Assembly (NCBI GenBank): GCA_022843625.1 | Contig: JALHNH010000004.1 | Coordinates: 186,001 to 250,000 of the forward strand | DNA length: 64,000 bases | Reading direction: 5' to 3' | From: Bryobacter sp. | Lineage (GTDB): Bacteria; Acidobacteriota; Terriglobia; Bryobacterales; Bryobacteraceae | In this document: one piece after another, positions 1 through 8,910 of the stretch | Layout: the number at the start of each line of letters is the position of its first letter | How positions within the stretch are numbered: the stretch's first letter is position 1 | Position numbers and translations under genes: made by a program | The notes under the pieces: model-generated | Databases searched by the model: none | Told to the model about the DNA's origin: nothing | Seen by the model: only the letters and a program-made list of their open reading frames with translations

Positions 1-34
1 TCAGGTCTTCGCGTTCTTCGTTTCCATCTGGCAT
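1..34 (-). CDS. Start of an unidentified gene running off the left edge
   Basis: An ATG on the minus strand at 34 opens a frame (MPDGNEERED...) that stays open to the edge of the window. A Shine-Dalgarno-like AAGAAGG lies about 8 nt upstream, inside the end of the YhbY-like gene, whose stop codon is 2 nt before this start. The spacing suggests translational coupling in one operon. Only eleven codons are visible, so no function can be given and the call itself is tentative. Confidence 0.4.
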   Translation of the reverse strand, partial: MPDGNEEREDL

Positions 35-36
35 GC

Positions 37-363
37 TTAATCCTTCTTTGGGGCCGCGGGGCGAGGAAGCACGATCTTCCGCTTGTCCGGGTCTGGGCTT
101 TGTCGATAAAAGACGGCTGTGTGGCCGACGAGGGAAACCAACGCGGCCCCAGTAGAGGCTACTAACGAAGCGGAGAGTTCGTTGCGCTCTTCTTTGAAGT
201 TGGCAAAGCGGAGCTTGATGAGTTCCTGGTTTGAGAGCGTGAATTCAAAAACCTGGAGGAATTCAGGGGTGAGCCCTTTTTTGCCGAGTTGCAGGGCAGG
301 GGGAGCATTGTGGGCTAAACCACGGAGATGCTTGAGTTGAGAATTGGTGAGCGGGCCGGGCAT
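37..363 (-). CDS. yhbY: YhbY/CRS1 family RNA-binding protein
   Basis: A 108-residue protein matching the YhbY (CRM domain) fold, a small KH-like RNA-binding protein that associates with pre-50S ribosomal particles in other bacteria. The family pattern is visible: LTNSQLKHLRGLAH near the N-terminus, then LQLGKKGLTPEF, and a later LVSLVGHTAVFYR strand. The protein is slightly longer than the usual ~97 residues because of a basic Pro/Ala/Lys tail. There is no convincing Shine-Dalgarno sequence. Instead a -10-like TAATCT ends 7 nt before the ATG, which suggests a leaderless mRNA. It is likely co-transcribed with the partial gene that follows. Confidence 0.85.
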   Translation of the reverse strand: MPGPLTNSQLKHLRGLAHNAPPALQLGKKGLTPEFLQVFEFTLSNQELIKLRFANFKEERNELSASLVASTGAALVSLVGHTAVFYRQSPDPDKRKIVLPRPAAPKKD

Positions 364-376
364 AAACTACAGATTA
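364..376 (-). promoter_or_regulatory. Putative -10 element of a leaderless promoter (YhbY-like gene)
   Basis: On the minus strand the hexamer TAATCT (376-371) ends exactly 7 nt before the ATG at 363, so transcription would begin at or next to the start codon. No clear -35 hexamer and no Shine-Dalgarno sequence were seen. The same spacing recurs upstream of several other genes in the window. Confidence 0.4.
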
Positions 377-405
377 GCTTGTGATGCGAAGATGCGGGTG
401 CAAGT

Positions 406-775
406 TTAAGGCTCTTCGATTTCAAAAACTTTAAAGTCTGCAGCGAGGATATCGGAAATCTGCTGACTGAGCTCGGGAATATCCGCTATGGCAGCGTCCC
501 AAAGACTTTGCCAATCAAGATCGAAGTAAGCATGGACAATTCTGTGGCGCACTGCAATAACCTGCTTCCACGGGACCTGGGGGGTGGCGTTGTCGCAACT
601 CAATTGAAAGCCGGCTGATTGCCTCTCCAATTACGGCGAGGTGATGAAGAACCGCAGCAGTTAAAACCACGTCCTTCAGAAACGATTCTTCGCTAGTTGA
701 CGCTACGATCGCATCAATTCTTCCGCAAGCGATCAGGATGTCTTTGAGAAAAGAGGCCTCATGCCGCATAGACAA
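406..775 (-). pseudogene. hepT: HepT-like (DUF86) RNase toxin, disrupted by a one-base frameshift
   Basis: Two overlapping frames together make one HepT/DUF86 protein of about 122 residues. The first (from 775) gives MSMRHEASFLKDILIACG and LAVIGEAISRLSIELRQRHP; the second gives VPWKQVIAVRHRIVHAYF and continues to the stop at 406. The switch falls in a run of six G at 579-584 (C on the coding strand). Five would restore the sequence R-H-P-Q-V-P-W-K. The RNase motif Rx4HxY (RHRIVHAY) lies after the break, so the frame as read gives an 86-residue product without it. The 370-nt span is one base more than a multiple of three. The gene overlaps mntA by 17 nt, the usual coupling of this toxin-antitoxin pair. 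Real decay, slippage in the homopolymer, or a sequencing error are all possible. Confidence 0.75.
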
Positions 776-1073
776 GCATGGCGTCTTTTAACACATTTGG
801 CCGAATCCAAGGCTTGAGCCCGCGTTTGGTAACCAGGTCCACTTTATAGCCAATCAGTGACTCTAAATCCTCGATGAAGGACTCGAATTTGATTAACCCT
901 GTTCGAATCCCCGGCTGAAACTCGACCAGCAAGTCAATATCACTGCCGGGGTGCATTTGCCCGCGGACCGCCGATCCAAAGAGCGAAAGTTCTTTGACAC
1001 CATAACGACGGCATAGCTCAGTAAGAGTAGATGCATCTATCTGGGCCTTTCCGAGCTGTAATGTTCGATTCAT
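759..1073 (-). CDS. mntA: MntA-like nucleotidyltransferase antitoxin
   Basis: A 104-residue minimal nucleotidyltransferase with the signature GSAVRGQMHPGSDIDLLVEF: G33-S34 followed by the metal-binding D45-x-D47. In characterised MntA/HepT systems the antitoxin neutralises HepT by attaching AMP to the tyrosine of the Rx4HxY motif. The gene precedes and overlaps the HepT-like frame by 17 nt, as expected for a type VII pair. A GAAGG just before the ATG may serve as a ribosome-binding site. The antitoxin is intact although its partner is frameshifted, which is the order of loss expected if the toxin decays first. Confidence 0.85.
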   Translation of the reverse strand: MNRTLQLGKAQIDASTLTELCRRYGVKELSLFGSAVRGQMHPGSDIDLLVEFQPGIRTGLIKFESFIEDLESLIGYKVDLVTKRGLKPWIRPNVLKDAMLVYAA

Positions 1074-1094
1074 AGCCTTCGCTTTTATTTTGGC

Positions 1095-3167
1095 TTAGCG
1101 AGAACTGAGCTTGCGATCAAAGAAGTCAGCAGTGGCGGCTGCGATCTTGAGCCAGTTGGTGTGGCGCAGGAAATGATGTGTGTCGTCCGGGATCACGATC
1201 TCCTCATAGGGGACTTTGTGCTTCTGCAGACGATGCGTTAAATCGACGGTCTGGATGAATTCAACGTTGCGGTCGTCGTCTCCGTGGATCAGCAGGACGG
1301 GGGACTTCCAGGTGGCAATGTCGGCTACGGGTGAGGACGTCCATGAGATGTCGCGGGCTTCGCTCGCATCCGGTGACTTCTCGTAGCCTGCATCCGAGGC
1401 TGGGCGGTTGCGGCCGATGAAGCGGTTGTGGACACCGTGGATGTCGACGCCAGCAGCGAAAAGGTTGGAGTTGCGTGCGAGAGCCAGGGCTGTGAGGTAG
1501 CCGCCATAAGAGCCACCGTAGACGCCGATGCGGTTTGGAGCAACTTGCGGGTGAGCCTTGAGGAATTCTCCAGCGGCGAGGACATCGCCATATTCGCTGG
1601 CACCACGGTTGCCCGCGTTCGAGGCTTGCTGGAAGTCTGCGCCGTAGCCGATGCCGAGGCGGTAATTGACGCTAAGAACGATAAAGCCTCTGCTGGCCAA
1701 ATATTGATTCGTGGCGTATGCGTTGGCATAGTAGTCGCCATAGTGCCAGCCGAGGAGCATCTGGCGAGGTGGGCCGCCGTGTACATATACAAGAGCTGAC
1801 TTCTTCGCAGTGCCGCCTTTGGGGAGAAAGAGCTGGCCATGGATGGGTGTGCCATCAGGAGCGTTGAAGATCACTTGTTGTGGCGTTACCAGATCCCTGG
1901 TCGGGTAGTTGGCGGGTAGAGTCTCCGGGGCCAGTGTTTGCGGCTTGCCCTGGGTCAGGACGGTGACCATTGGCGGGGCTTGGGCCGTGGCGGCAATGTA
2001 GGCGAGTGCGTCTGTAGTGGAGACTGCTGTCCATTCGATACCCGTTCCTGGTGTGAGTACTTGCGCCTTGGCTGAATCGACAGGAATCTTGAGAATGTGG
2101 CGGCGGTCGATGTCTTTGGAGTCGGGGCCGGTATTGGCCGTCGAGAGCAGGTAGGTCTTGTCCGGGCTCAGATTGATGTACTCATTCATGAAGCGGCCGG
2201 AGGTGAGCTGGAGCGGCGTTCCGCCATCTTCAGGAATGCTGTAAAGGTGTGGCCATCCGTCGGCGTTGGACAGGAAGGTGATGCGGCCCCTGGCAGCCCA
2301 GTTGAGGTTGGCCTGGCCATGAGTGGTCGGCATGGCATCACGACGAGAATTGCCGCTGCTCCAAATGCGTTTGGCTTCGCCAGTGCTTGCGTTGGCTGTA
2401 AAGATGGACCAGGGGGTGGGTTCGGGATTGAGGATTGACCGCGGCTCTCCGCCCTGCGACGGTTGCCGGGTAAATGCAAGTTGTTTGCCATCGGGTGACC
2501 AGCGCGGGGAGGCATCCCGGTTGGTTGTAGGTGAGAGCCAGAGGATGGGCGTCGTGTCGCTTTGGTAAATACCGATGAGGGAATGGGTGTTGCGATTGGA
2601 GACAAAGGCAACGCGCGAGCCGTCGGGGGACCATTGCGCCTGACTCAGAGAGCCGCGTGCAGTGAGCAGAGACTTCGCGGGTTTGCTGCCATCGATCGGG
2701 ACGATGTAGAGACCGCCCTGACGCTGGAAGAGAACTTGATCGCTGTTGGGAGAGATCTCGGGCAGGTCGCCCTCGGCTAATGCTTTGGGCTCGCCGCCTG
2801 CGAAGGGGATAGCAAGGATTTGAACTTTGAATGGTGTGGGCAGGGAGGCTGGGTTGACGGGTTGCGTAACGTCCCAGTTGGAGCCGTGTTCACCACCCCG
2901 GACCACGACTACAAATTTGCCGTCGGGAGAAATCGCAAGGCTGGTCAGCTCCTGACCGTCATCGAGTTTGTAATTAGTGAGGCGGCGGGCAGTGTAGGCT
3001 GGGCCTTCAGCGACGTAGATGTTGCGGCGGCCTTGCTCGTTTACCGCCCAAGCCAGTTTGTTGCCACTGGCGGTTAGCTCATTCGGGAAGGGGTAGCTTT
3101 TGATTTGCTCGAGGGTGAATGGAGATTGGGCCTGGAGGGTGAGGGCCGCGAGAAGGAGCAGGTGCAT
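1095..3167 (-). CDS. Secreted S9 family prolyl oligopeptidase-type peptidase
   Basis: A 690-residue protein with a short signal peptide (MHLLLLAALTLQAQ) followed by an N-terminal beta-propeller with TolB/WD-like repeats (SPDGKFVVVV, WSPDGSRVAFVSN, WSPDGKQLAFT). The C-terminal alpha/beta-hydrolase domain carries the nucleophile elbow GGSYGGY (Ser about 553), the Asp in HGDDDRNV (about 632) and the His in DDTHHF (about 664). This is the layout of dipeptidyl/acylaminoacyl peptidases of family S9, which trim peptides; export points to use in the periplasm or outside the cell. The start is supported by the signal peptide, and a -10-like TATACC ends 6 nt before the ATG. The next gene downstream on this strand is the mntA/hepT pair. 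Confidence 0.9.
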   Translation of the reverse strand: MHLLLLAALTLQAQSPFTLEQIKSYPFPNELTASGNKLAWAVNEQGRRNIYVAEGPAYTARRLTNYKLDDGQELTSLAISPDGKFVVVVRGGEHGSNWDVTQPVNPASLPTPFKVQILAIPFAGGEPKALAEGDLPEISPNSDQVLFQRQGGLYIVPIDGSKPAKSLLTARGSLSQAQWSPDGSRVAFVSNRNTHSLIGIYQSDTTPILWLSPTTNRDASPRWSPDGKQLAFTRQPSQGGEPRSILNPEPTPWSIFTANASTGEAKRIWSSGNSRRDAMPTTHGQANLNWAARGRITFLSNADGWPHLYSIPEDGGTPLQLTSGRFMNEYINLSPDKTYLLSTANTGPDSKDIDRRHILKIPVDSAKAQVLTPGTGIEWTAVSTTDALAYIAATAQAPPMVTVLTQGKPQTLAPETLPANYPTRDLVTPQQVIFNAPDGTPIHGQLFLPKGGTAKKSALVYVHGGPPRQMLLGWHYGDYYANAYATNQYLASRGFIVLSVNYRLGIGYGADFQQASNAGNRGASEYGDVLAAGEFLKAHPQVAPNRIGVYGGSYGGYLTALALARNSNLFAAGVDIHGVHNRFIGRNRPASDAGYEKSPDASEARDISWTSSPVADIATWKSPVLLIHGDDDRNVEFIQTVDLTHRLQKHKVPYEEIVIPDDTHHFLRHTNWLKIAAATADFFDRKLSSR

Positions 3168-3206
3168 CTTTTTGGTATAGCACCCGCTTCCTTCGCGAAT
3201 AGCGCC

Positions 3207-4514
3207 TTAGTCGTAGTATTCCTGACCGAGGTGGGTGATGAGGTCCTCACCCCGCATCCAGCGGAGCGTGTTCTTGAGCTTCATCAACTGAATAAAGATG
3301 TCGTGCTCGGGGTAAAGCCCGGGGGCGGTCATCGGGCCTTTGAAGTAGAAGCTGAGCCATTCCTGGACACCCTTCATACCGGCACGCTGGGCGAGGTCGA
3401 GGAAGAGGACGAGGTCGAGGACGAGGGGCGCGGCCAGGATGGAATCGCGGCAGAGAAAGTCGATCTTGATCTGCATCGGATAGCCGAGCCAGCCGAAGAT
3501 GTCGATGTTATCCCAGCCTTCTTTTTCGTCGCCGCGCGGAGGGTAATAGTTGATTTTGACCGAGTGGAAGAGATCCTTATAGAGATCCGGGTAGAGGTTG
3601 GGCTGTAAGATCTGGTCGAGGACGCTGAGCTTGGTTTCTTCTTTGCTCTTGAAGGAGCCGGGATCTTCAAGCACTTCGCCGTCGCGGTTACCGAGGATGT
3701 TGGTGGAAAACCAGCCGGAGCAGCCAAGCATGCGGGCCTTGAGCCCAGGGGCGATCAGCGTCTTCATGTAGGTCTGACCGGTTTTAAAATCTTTGCCGCA
3801 GATGGGGACTTCGCGGTCGCGGGCGAAGTCGAGGAGCGCCGGGATGTCGTGGGTAAGGTTGGGGGCGCCGTTTGCGAAGGGTACGCCGGACTTGATTGCG
3901 GCGTAGGCGTAGACCATGCTGGGGGCAATCGAAGGATCGTTCTTGGCGAGGCCTTTTTCGAAGGCTTCCAGAGTCTGGTGGACCTTGGAAGCCTTTTGGA
4001 AGACTTCGGTGGAGCCGCACCAGATCATCACCAGGCGGTCGGCCTTGTTGGTGGCCTTAAAGGACTTCATGTCGTCCATGAGGGCTTCGGCCTTGTCGGC
4101 GAGTGTGCCCTTGGTCTTGACGTTGGGGCCGTCGATGCGTTTGACGTAGTTCTTGTCGAATACGGCCTTCATCGGTTTGACCTTGCTAAGTGAAGGCTTG
4201 AGCTTGGTGAGAAGCTCAGGCTTGAGCACGCGGGCATTGGCTGCGGCCTCGTAAGCGTTGTCTTCAAAAATATCCCAGCCCCCGAAGACGAGTTGGTTGA
4301 GAGAGGCAAGGGGGAGGAAGTCCTTGATGTAGGGCACCCGGTTGTCGGTGCGCTTTCCAAGGCGAATGGTGCCGAGCTGGGTTAGGGAGCCGACGGGTGC
4401 GCCGAGATCCTTCTTGACTGCTTCGACGCCGGCCATAAACGTGGTGGCCACTGCGCCCATTCCCGGCATCAGAATGCCGAGTTTGCCCTTGGCGGGATTG
4501 ATTTTGAGGCTCAT
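3207..4514 (-). CDS. ino1: Inositol-3-phosphate synthase (myo-inositol-1-phosphate synthase)
   Basis: This enzyme converts glucose 6-phosphate to 1L-myo-inositol 3-phosphate with NAD+, the first step towards inositol lipids and osmolytes. Family hallmarks are the N-terminal nucleotide-binding GKLGILMPGMGAVATTFMAG, GKDFKTGQT, NILGNRDG and FLCRDSILAAPLVLDL. I chose the ATG at 4514 (MSLKINPAKGKLGIL, 435 residues) because bacterial homologues start just before this Rossmann strand. An upstream ATG at 4580 would add 22 residues and leave only 25 bases to the divergent gene. A GGGA lies about 8 nt before the chosen start. Family identification is firm; the start is less so. Confidence 0.9.
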   Translation of the reverse strand: MSLKINPAKGKLGILMPGMGAVATTFMAGVEAVKKDLGAPVGSLTQLGTIRLGKRTDNRVPYIKDFLPLASLNQLVFGGWDIFEDNAYEAAANARVLKPELLTKLKPSLSKVKPMKAVFDKNYVKRIDGPNVKTKGTLADKAEALMDDMKSFKATNKADRLVMIWCGSTEVFQKASKVHQTLEAFEKGLAKNDPSIAPSMVYAYAAIKSGVPFANGAPNLTHDIPALLDFARDREVPICGKDFKTGQTYMKTLIAPGLKARMLGCSGWFSTNILGNRDGEVLEDPGSFKSKEETKLSVLDQILQPNLYPDLYKDLFHSVKINYYPPRGDEKEGWDNIDIFGWLGYPMQIKIDFLCRDSILAAPLVLDLVLFLDLAQRAGMKGVQEWLSFYFKGPMTAPGLYPEHDIFIQLMKLKNTLRWMRGEDLITHLGQEYYD

Positions 4515-4589
4515 ATGCGATTCCCAGCCTAGAGGGCGGGCAAGCTCAGCGTCAATTTTTGAAGCGCTTTTGGCATGCAATATCCGTTT

Positions 4590-4606
4590 TGTAAAATGAA
4601 ATTACA
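4590..4606 (+). promoter_or_regulatory. Short promoter with inverted repeat before the AAA ATPase gene
   Basis: The sequence TGTAA-N7-TTACA (4590-4606) is a perfect 5-bp inverted repeat ending at the start codon. It contains a -10-like TAAAAT at 4592-4597, eight bases before the ATG at 4606, with no Shine-Dalgarno sequence. It may be both a leaderless promoter and an operator in the divergent gap with ino1. The repeat is short and could be chance. Confidence 0.35.
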
Positions 4607-5616
4607 TGCCATTAGAAAGACATCTGGCGATTCCTCTTCGCCGCTCGGTGCAATCATTCGGGCTGGTAGTGCTGGAAGGGCCAAGGGGGGCTGGCAAGAC
4701 GACACTGCTCAGAAAGGAGTTTGCAGACAGTCTCTATGTGAGCCTGGATGATACGGTCGACCGGCAGCGGGCCCGCGAAGACCCTGAGCAATTCTTGATG
4801 AGGCTGCGGCGTGCGGCTGTGATTGATGAGGTACAGCGTGCGCCCGAGTTAGTGGCGTATCTGCGTCGCGTGAAGCTGGAGTTGCCGCTCGTCTTCGTGA
4901 GTTCGGTACGGTTGGGCTTGCCGCTTGAGCGCCTTGAATTGCATGGGCCGACACTAGCGGAGCGACAAAGGCGACATCCTCTGAAGCTTGAGATGATTGG
5001 CCGTTTTGTGCCAGCCCGAGAGAAGCAAAAGGATGAAGAGGCAGGCTGGGGGCAGAATGCGGGTTGGCCAGAGGCGGATTTGCGGGCTTTGGTTCCGGTG
5101 CGTGACCTTGATCGTCTGATTGCCTTTGCTGAGAAGGTAAAGGCCAGTAGTGGGACTGGTCTACAGCAGCAGGAATTGGCCCGACAAGCGGGAGTGTCTC
5201 ATCGAACCGCAGTGAGGTGGCTTGAGGCCCTTGAAGCCTGTTTTCTGACAGTGAAGCTGGAACCTATAGAAGAGGAATTTGGACGCCGGATGGTGAAGCG
5301 TCCAAAGTTGCATTTTCTGATGGGGAGCGGGAATTTTGAGAGTGAGGTGGTTTCGGAAATCTATCGGAATGCATGTCATTCGGGAGTAGAGGTGCGTTTG
5401 GGATATTGGAGGGATTCCAATGGGCTGGAGATTCCCCTTGTTATCGGACGGATTGGAGTGGGGATTGCAGAGATGCTGACCCCTGCAGTCGAAGGCGCTT
5501 TGCAGCGATGGATGCGTATTTCAAAGTCGGGGCAGGTGGCGATGATTACAAGGGAGTTGCCCAGATTGGAAAGGCGGGAGCTGCGGGTGTTGCGCTACGA
5601 GGCGAGGCAACTCTAA
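4606..5616 (+). CDS. AAA ATPase with DUF4143-like C-terminal domain
   Basis: A 336-residue P-loop protein of the COG1373 type. Walker A is GPRGAGKTT (residues 25-33, Lys31) and Walker B is AVIDEVQ (about 71-77). The C-terminal half shows the winged-helix/DUF4143 pattern: LARQAGVSHRTAVRWLEALE, then RPKLHFLMGSGNFESEVVSEI and a nuclease-like YWRDSNGLEIPLVI strand. Such proteins are widespread in bacteria and archaea and their role is mostly unknown. The gene is divergent from ino1 and ends 26 nt before the TonB receptor, so it may share a transcript with it. The sensor region between the ATPase and DUF4143 parts looks shorter than usual for the family. Confidence 0.75.
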   Translation: MPLERHLAIPLRRSVQSFGLVVLEGPRGAGKTTLLRKEFADSLYVSLDDTVDRQRAREDPEQFLMRLRRAAVIDEVQRAPELVAYLRRVKLELPLVFVSSVRLGLPLERLELHGPTLAERQRRHPLKLEMIGRFVPAREKQKDEEAGWGQNAGWPEADLRALVPVRDLDRLIAFAEKVKASSGTGLQQQELARQAGVSHRTAVRWLEALEACFLTVKLEPIEEEFGRRMVKRPKLHFLMGSGNFESEVVSEIYRNACHSGVEVRLGYWRDSNGLEIPLVIGRIGVGIAEMLTPAVEGALQRWMRISKSGQVAMITRELPRLERRELRVLRYEARQL

Positions 5617-5617
5617 A

Positions 5618-5639
5618 GATGTCGTGATAAAATGACATC
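5618..5639 (+). promoter_or_regulatory. Inverted repeat with -10-like box before the TonB receptor gene
   Basis: GATGTC (5618-5623) and GACATC (5634-5639) form a 6-bp inverted repeat around a 10-nt spacer that holds a -10-like TAAAAT (5628-5633). The GTG start of the receptor lies 9 nt after the hexamer. The core TAAAATGA also occurs before the neighbouring gene at 4606. A candidate operator for the linked XRE-type regulator, by inference only. Confidence 0.35.
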
Positions 5640-5642
5640 GTT

Positions 5643-8600
5643 GTGTATGCGGGTCATATCATTCTTTTCGGGTTAATGGTTTCGCCAGCGCTGGTAGCGC
5701 AATCGACGAAAGCGGAGCTTTTGGGAACCCTGCGTGACCCTGCGGGCCTCACTGTAGGCGGAGCCCGTGTTGAGTTGGAGAATTTGGCAACAGGCCTGGC
5801 CGTATCTCAATTTGGCGGAGCGGGAGGAGAATTTCAGTTCCTTGGCCTCCCTGCAGGGGAGTATCGTTTGCGGGCAACCAAAGAGAAGTTTGCGACGCTC
5901 GAGCGATCCGGGATTGTGTTGCGAGTTGGTGATCGCGTGGGGCTTGAACTCGAACTAAAACTGGGAGACGCCAGTCAGGCGATGGAAGTCAATGCCGCCC
6001 AGCCGCTATTGCAGGCAAGCCGGGGCACAGTTAGCTTTGTTGTGGAGCAAAAGAAAGTGGTTTCGCTGCCGCTGGATGGCCGTAATTTTGTACCTTTGGT
6101 GGCATTGGCCCCGGGAGTAAACCTGCCGCCGGGAAGCTTGCTGCCCCGTATCAATGGCAGCCGCCCGAGAGTCAGCGAATACATCTACGACGGGATTAGC
6201 GTTTTGCAGCCAGAACCGGGGCAGGTAGCGTTTTACCCGGTGATTGACGCGATCGAAGAATTCCGTGTCGACACCAATAGTTATTCAGCCGAGTATGGGC
6301 GATCCAATGGCGGCGTGATTATGGTGAACCAGAAGTCGGGCTCAAACGAATGGCATGGGACGCTTTTCGAGTTTTTCAGGAATGAGAAATTGAATGCCAG
6401 GAATTTGTTTGCCAGCACTGGGCCCAAGCCTAGATTCCGGCGGAACCAGTATGGCTTTGTAGTGGGTGGGCCGATTCAGAAGAACAAATCCTTCGTCTTT
6501 GCCGATTGGCAAGGCACACGGCTGAATACGGGAGTGATGAGGGTCAGCACGGTGCCTACGACAACGCAGCGGCAAGGCGTTTTCAGCAATGCTCTATTCG
6601 ATCCCGCCACTGGGAGAACCGAAGCTTTTGCGGCAAACACGATCCCGCTGAGCCGCTTCGATCGTGCTGCGCTGGCAGTGGTGGACCGGTACCCGGCGCC
6701 CAACGTTTTTGCAGCTAGCGGATCGGAAGCGACGGCTAACAACTTTCGCCGCGTAGGAAACGATGACACAGTGGCCGATCAGTTCGACGGGCGGCTGGAT
6801 CGATATTTCGGGGCGCGGCACAGGGTTTTTGGGCGGTATTCGTTTTTGCGGGATGACACGAAACCCACAACACCGCTGGGGGATGGAAGCGGAAATTTGA
6901 CTTCAGGTGTGATCGGAAACACGATCACTTGGGCCGATAGCCTGGTGGGGGAACATACATGGAACACCAGCCCAACATCAGTGAATCAGCTGCGATTCGG
7001 GTTTACACGGCGGAACTTTGAGCGGAATTCGCTTCGATTGATTAAACCGGTTGGAGAGGTGACGCTGATTCCTAATCTGCCGTTGTCGTCGTTCTCAGAT
7101 GTGCTGCCGACCTACGATCTGGTTGGCTTTCAGCAATTGGGCGCACCGGCAAGCGGGAATGCGAATTTCAACACCTCGGTGACGCAGTTTGTGGACAACT
7201 ATTCGTGGGTGAGCGGTGGACATAGCGTCAAGGCTGGGGCAGACCTGCGCTGGCAGACCCTCGATGTCTTGCAGCCACCTAGCCCGACTGGGAACTTTCA
7301 ATTCACGAATATCTTCACAAGTGGTGCAACGGCCAATTCCGGCAACAGTTTTGCGTCGTTTCTTTTGGGACAAGTCGGGCGATTCAGCATTGATGCACAG
7401 CCGGATTTCATCCAGCCACGGGCTAAGATCGCAGAATTCTTTTTGCAGGACGATTGGCGAGTGGCAAGGAAGTTGACCCTGAATCTTGGGGTTCGCTACA
7501 CCTTGAACTTTCCTTCTACGGTGGTGGCTAACCGGGGCGCAGTTTTCAATCTGGCGTCTCAGAAGCTGGATTATCTGGGTGCGAACGGAGTGTCGAGAAG
7601 TGCGCGGAACCTTGAGAAGAAGAACTTTGCTCCGAGACTGGGCTTTGCCTTCAAGGTAAGGGAGTCGTTCGTGGTGAGGGGTGGTTACGGCATGACCTGG
7701 ATTGAACAGGCTGGGATCACGACACCGTTTACAACTCCACTCTTTCCGTTTGTCCAAACACTTGGGCAACAGTCTCTCGATAATATTCGTCCAGCATTCG
7801 TTTTGTCGCAAGGGCCAACGGTGCGCCTTGCGCCGACGGGGCCAGACGCAGGGTTAGGACAGGGTGTGTTGGGTGTTCAGCGCACCAACGGAAGCGGCTA
7901 TGCACAGCAATGGAACTTTAGCTTGCAGAAGACCTTCGGTGTGAACTGGAGTTTTGAAGGTGGTTACCTCGGTTCGAAGTTGACCCGGTTGGGAGTGCCG
8001 GATGTGAATTTGAATCAACTGAGTGTCGAGCAGTTGGCGCTGGGGTCGCAATTGACGCAGCAGGTGGCAAATCCATACTTGGGCCAGATCCCGTCGAATA
8101 GTTCGCTGGGAGGTGCAACGATTCCGCGCGGACAATTGCTGCGGTCTTACCCTCGGTTTACCAGTGTTGCCCTCTACCGGAATAACGTTGGCCACTCGAC
8201 GTACCATTCGTTTCAATCGAGAGTGGAGAAGCAATTTTCACGGGGCTTGACGTTCACGTTGGCCTACACCTTTTCAAAATTAATCGACGATGCAGGAGCC
8301 GTCTTCGATGCTGCGGTGCTTACTGGCCCGGCGGCAAGTTTTCAGGCTGCCGATAGTTTCAATAAGCAGCTCGAGAAGGATGTGTCGACAGGGAATGCAC
8401 CGCACATATTGGCAACGGGCTTTGTGTATGAATTGCCGTTTGGCCGGGGGCGATTCTTTGGAGGCTGGCAGGTGGCGGGACTGGTGAGGGCCCAATCCGG
8501 GAGCCCAATTGCAGTGACTCAGGCGACGAACCTGAATGCATTTGCAGGGTTTGGGGTACAGCGTCCGAACCGGCGTGAGGAAACTGCTTTGCCATCGGAT

Positions 8601-8903
8601 CAGCGGTCAACCGGACGCTGGTTCAATACGGCAGCGTTTGCACAGGCGGGTCAGTTTACGATCGGGAACAGTTCACGTAACCCCGTGCTTGGGCCAGGGT
8701 ATAAGACCCTCGACCTGATGTTGGGGAAGACCTTTCAACTGAGGGAAAAGATGCGGTTGGAGTTTCGTGCCGAGGCCTTCAACACGACGAATACACCGCC
8801 GCTGGGGAACCCGAGTGCTAGCTTTGGCAATATAGGATTCGGGTCGATCACGACTGCACTGGACCCGCGTGTGTTTGAACTTGTAATAAAGTTTCATTTC
8901 TGA
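5643..8903 (+). CDS. TonB-dependent receptor, Oar-like, with carboxypeptidase regulatory-like domain
   Basis: A 1086-residue outer-membrane protein. After a signal peptide (ending near LVAQ, residue 20) comes a carboxypeptidase regulatory-like domain (about 22-105; AELLGTLRDPAGLTVGGARV). A plug region follows with LDGRNFVPLVALAPGVN, VNQKSGSNEWHGTLFEFFRN and GFVVGGPIQKNKSFVFADWQ, and then a large beta-barrel closing with FNTTNTPPLGNP and the terminal strand ending in FHF. This architecture is strongly expanded in Acidobacteriota and resembles Oar, with uptake of large substrates inferred. The start is a GTG; an internal ATG at 5676 is an alternative. The stop at 8901-8903 lies 7 nt before the XRE-type regulator, indicating an operon. 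Confidence 0.88.
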   Translation: MYAGHIILFGLMVSPALVAQSTKAELLGTLRDPAGLTVGGARVELENLATGLAVSQFGGAGGEFQFLGLPAGEYRLRATKEKFATLERSGIVLRVGDRVGLELELKLGDASQAMEVNAAQPLLQASRGTVSFVVEQKKVVSLPLDGRNFVPLVALAPGVNLPPGSLLPRINGSRPRVSEYIYDGISVLQPEPGQVAFYPVIDAIEEFRVDTNSYSAEYGRSNGGVIMVNQKSGSNEWHGTLFEFFRNEKLNARNLFASTGPKPRFRRNQYGFVVGGPIQKNKSFVFADWQGTRLNTGVMRVSTVPTTTQRQGVFSNALFDPATGRTEAFAANTIPLSRFDRAALAVVDRYPAPNVFAASGSEATANNFRRVGNDDTVADQFDGRLDRYFGARHRVFGRYSFLRDDTKPTTPLGDGSGNLTSGVIGNTITWADSLVGEHTWNTSPTSVNQLRFGFTRRNFERNSLRLIKPVGEVTLIPNLPLSSFSDVLPTYDLVGFQQLGAPASGNANFNTSVTQFVDNYSWVSGGHSVKAGADLRWQTLDVLQPPSPTGNFQFTNIFTSGATANSGNSFASFLLGQVGRFSIDAQPDFIQPRAKIAEFFLQDDWRVARKLTLNLGVRYTLNFPSTVVANRGAVFNLASQKLDYLGANGVSRSARNLEKKNFAPRLGFAFKVRESFVVRGGYGMTWIEQAGITTPFTTPLFPFVQTLGQQSLDNIRPAFVLSQGPTVRLAPTGPDAGLGQGVLGVQRTNGSGYAQQWNFSLQKTFGVNWSFEGGYLGSKLTRLGVPDVNLNQLSVEQLALGSQLTQQVANPYLGQIPSNSSLGGATIPRGQLLRSYPRFTSVALYRNNVGHSTYHSFQSRVEKQFSRGLTFTLAYTFSKLIDDAGAVFDAAVLTGPAASFQAADSFNKQLEKDVSTGNAPHILATGFVYELPFGRGRFFGGWQVAGLVRAQSGSPIAVTQATNLNAFAGFGVQRPNRREETALPSDQRSTGRWFNTAAFAQAGQFTIGNSSRNPVLGPGYKTLDLMLGKTFQLREKMRLEFRAEAFNTTNTPPLGNPSASFGNIGFGSITTALDPRVFELVIKFHF

Positions 8904-8910
8904 GGTGCGC

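Noticed and set aside
3207..4580. Longer start for ino1 at 4580
   Set aside because: The extra 22 residues do not look like the family and would leave only 25 bp to the divergent start; the ATG at 4514 fits better.
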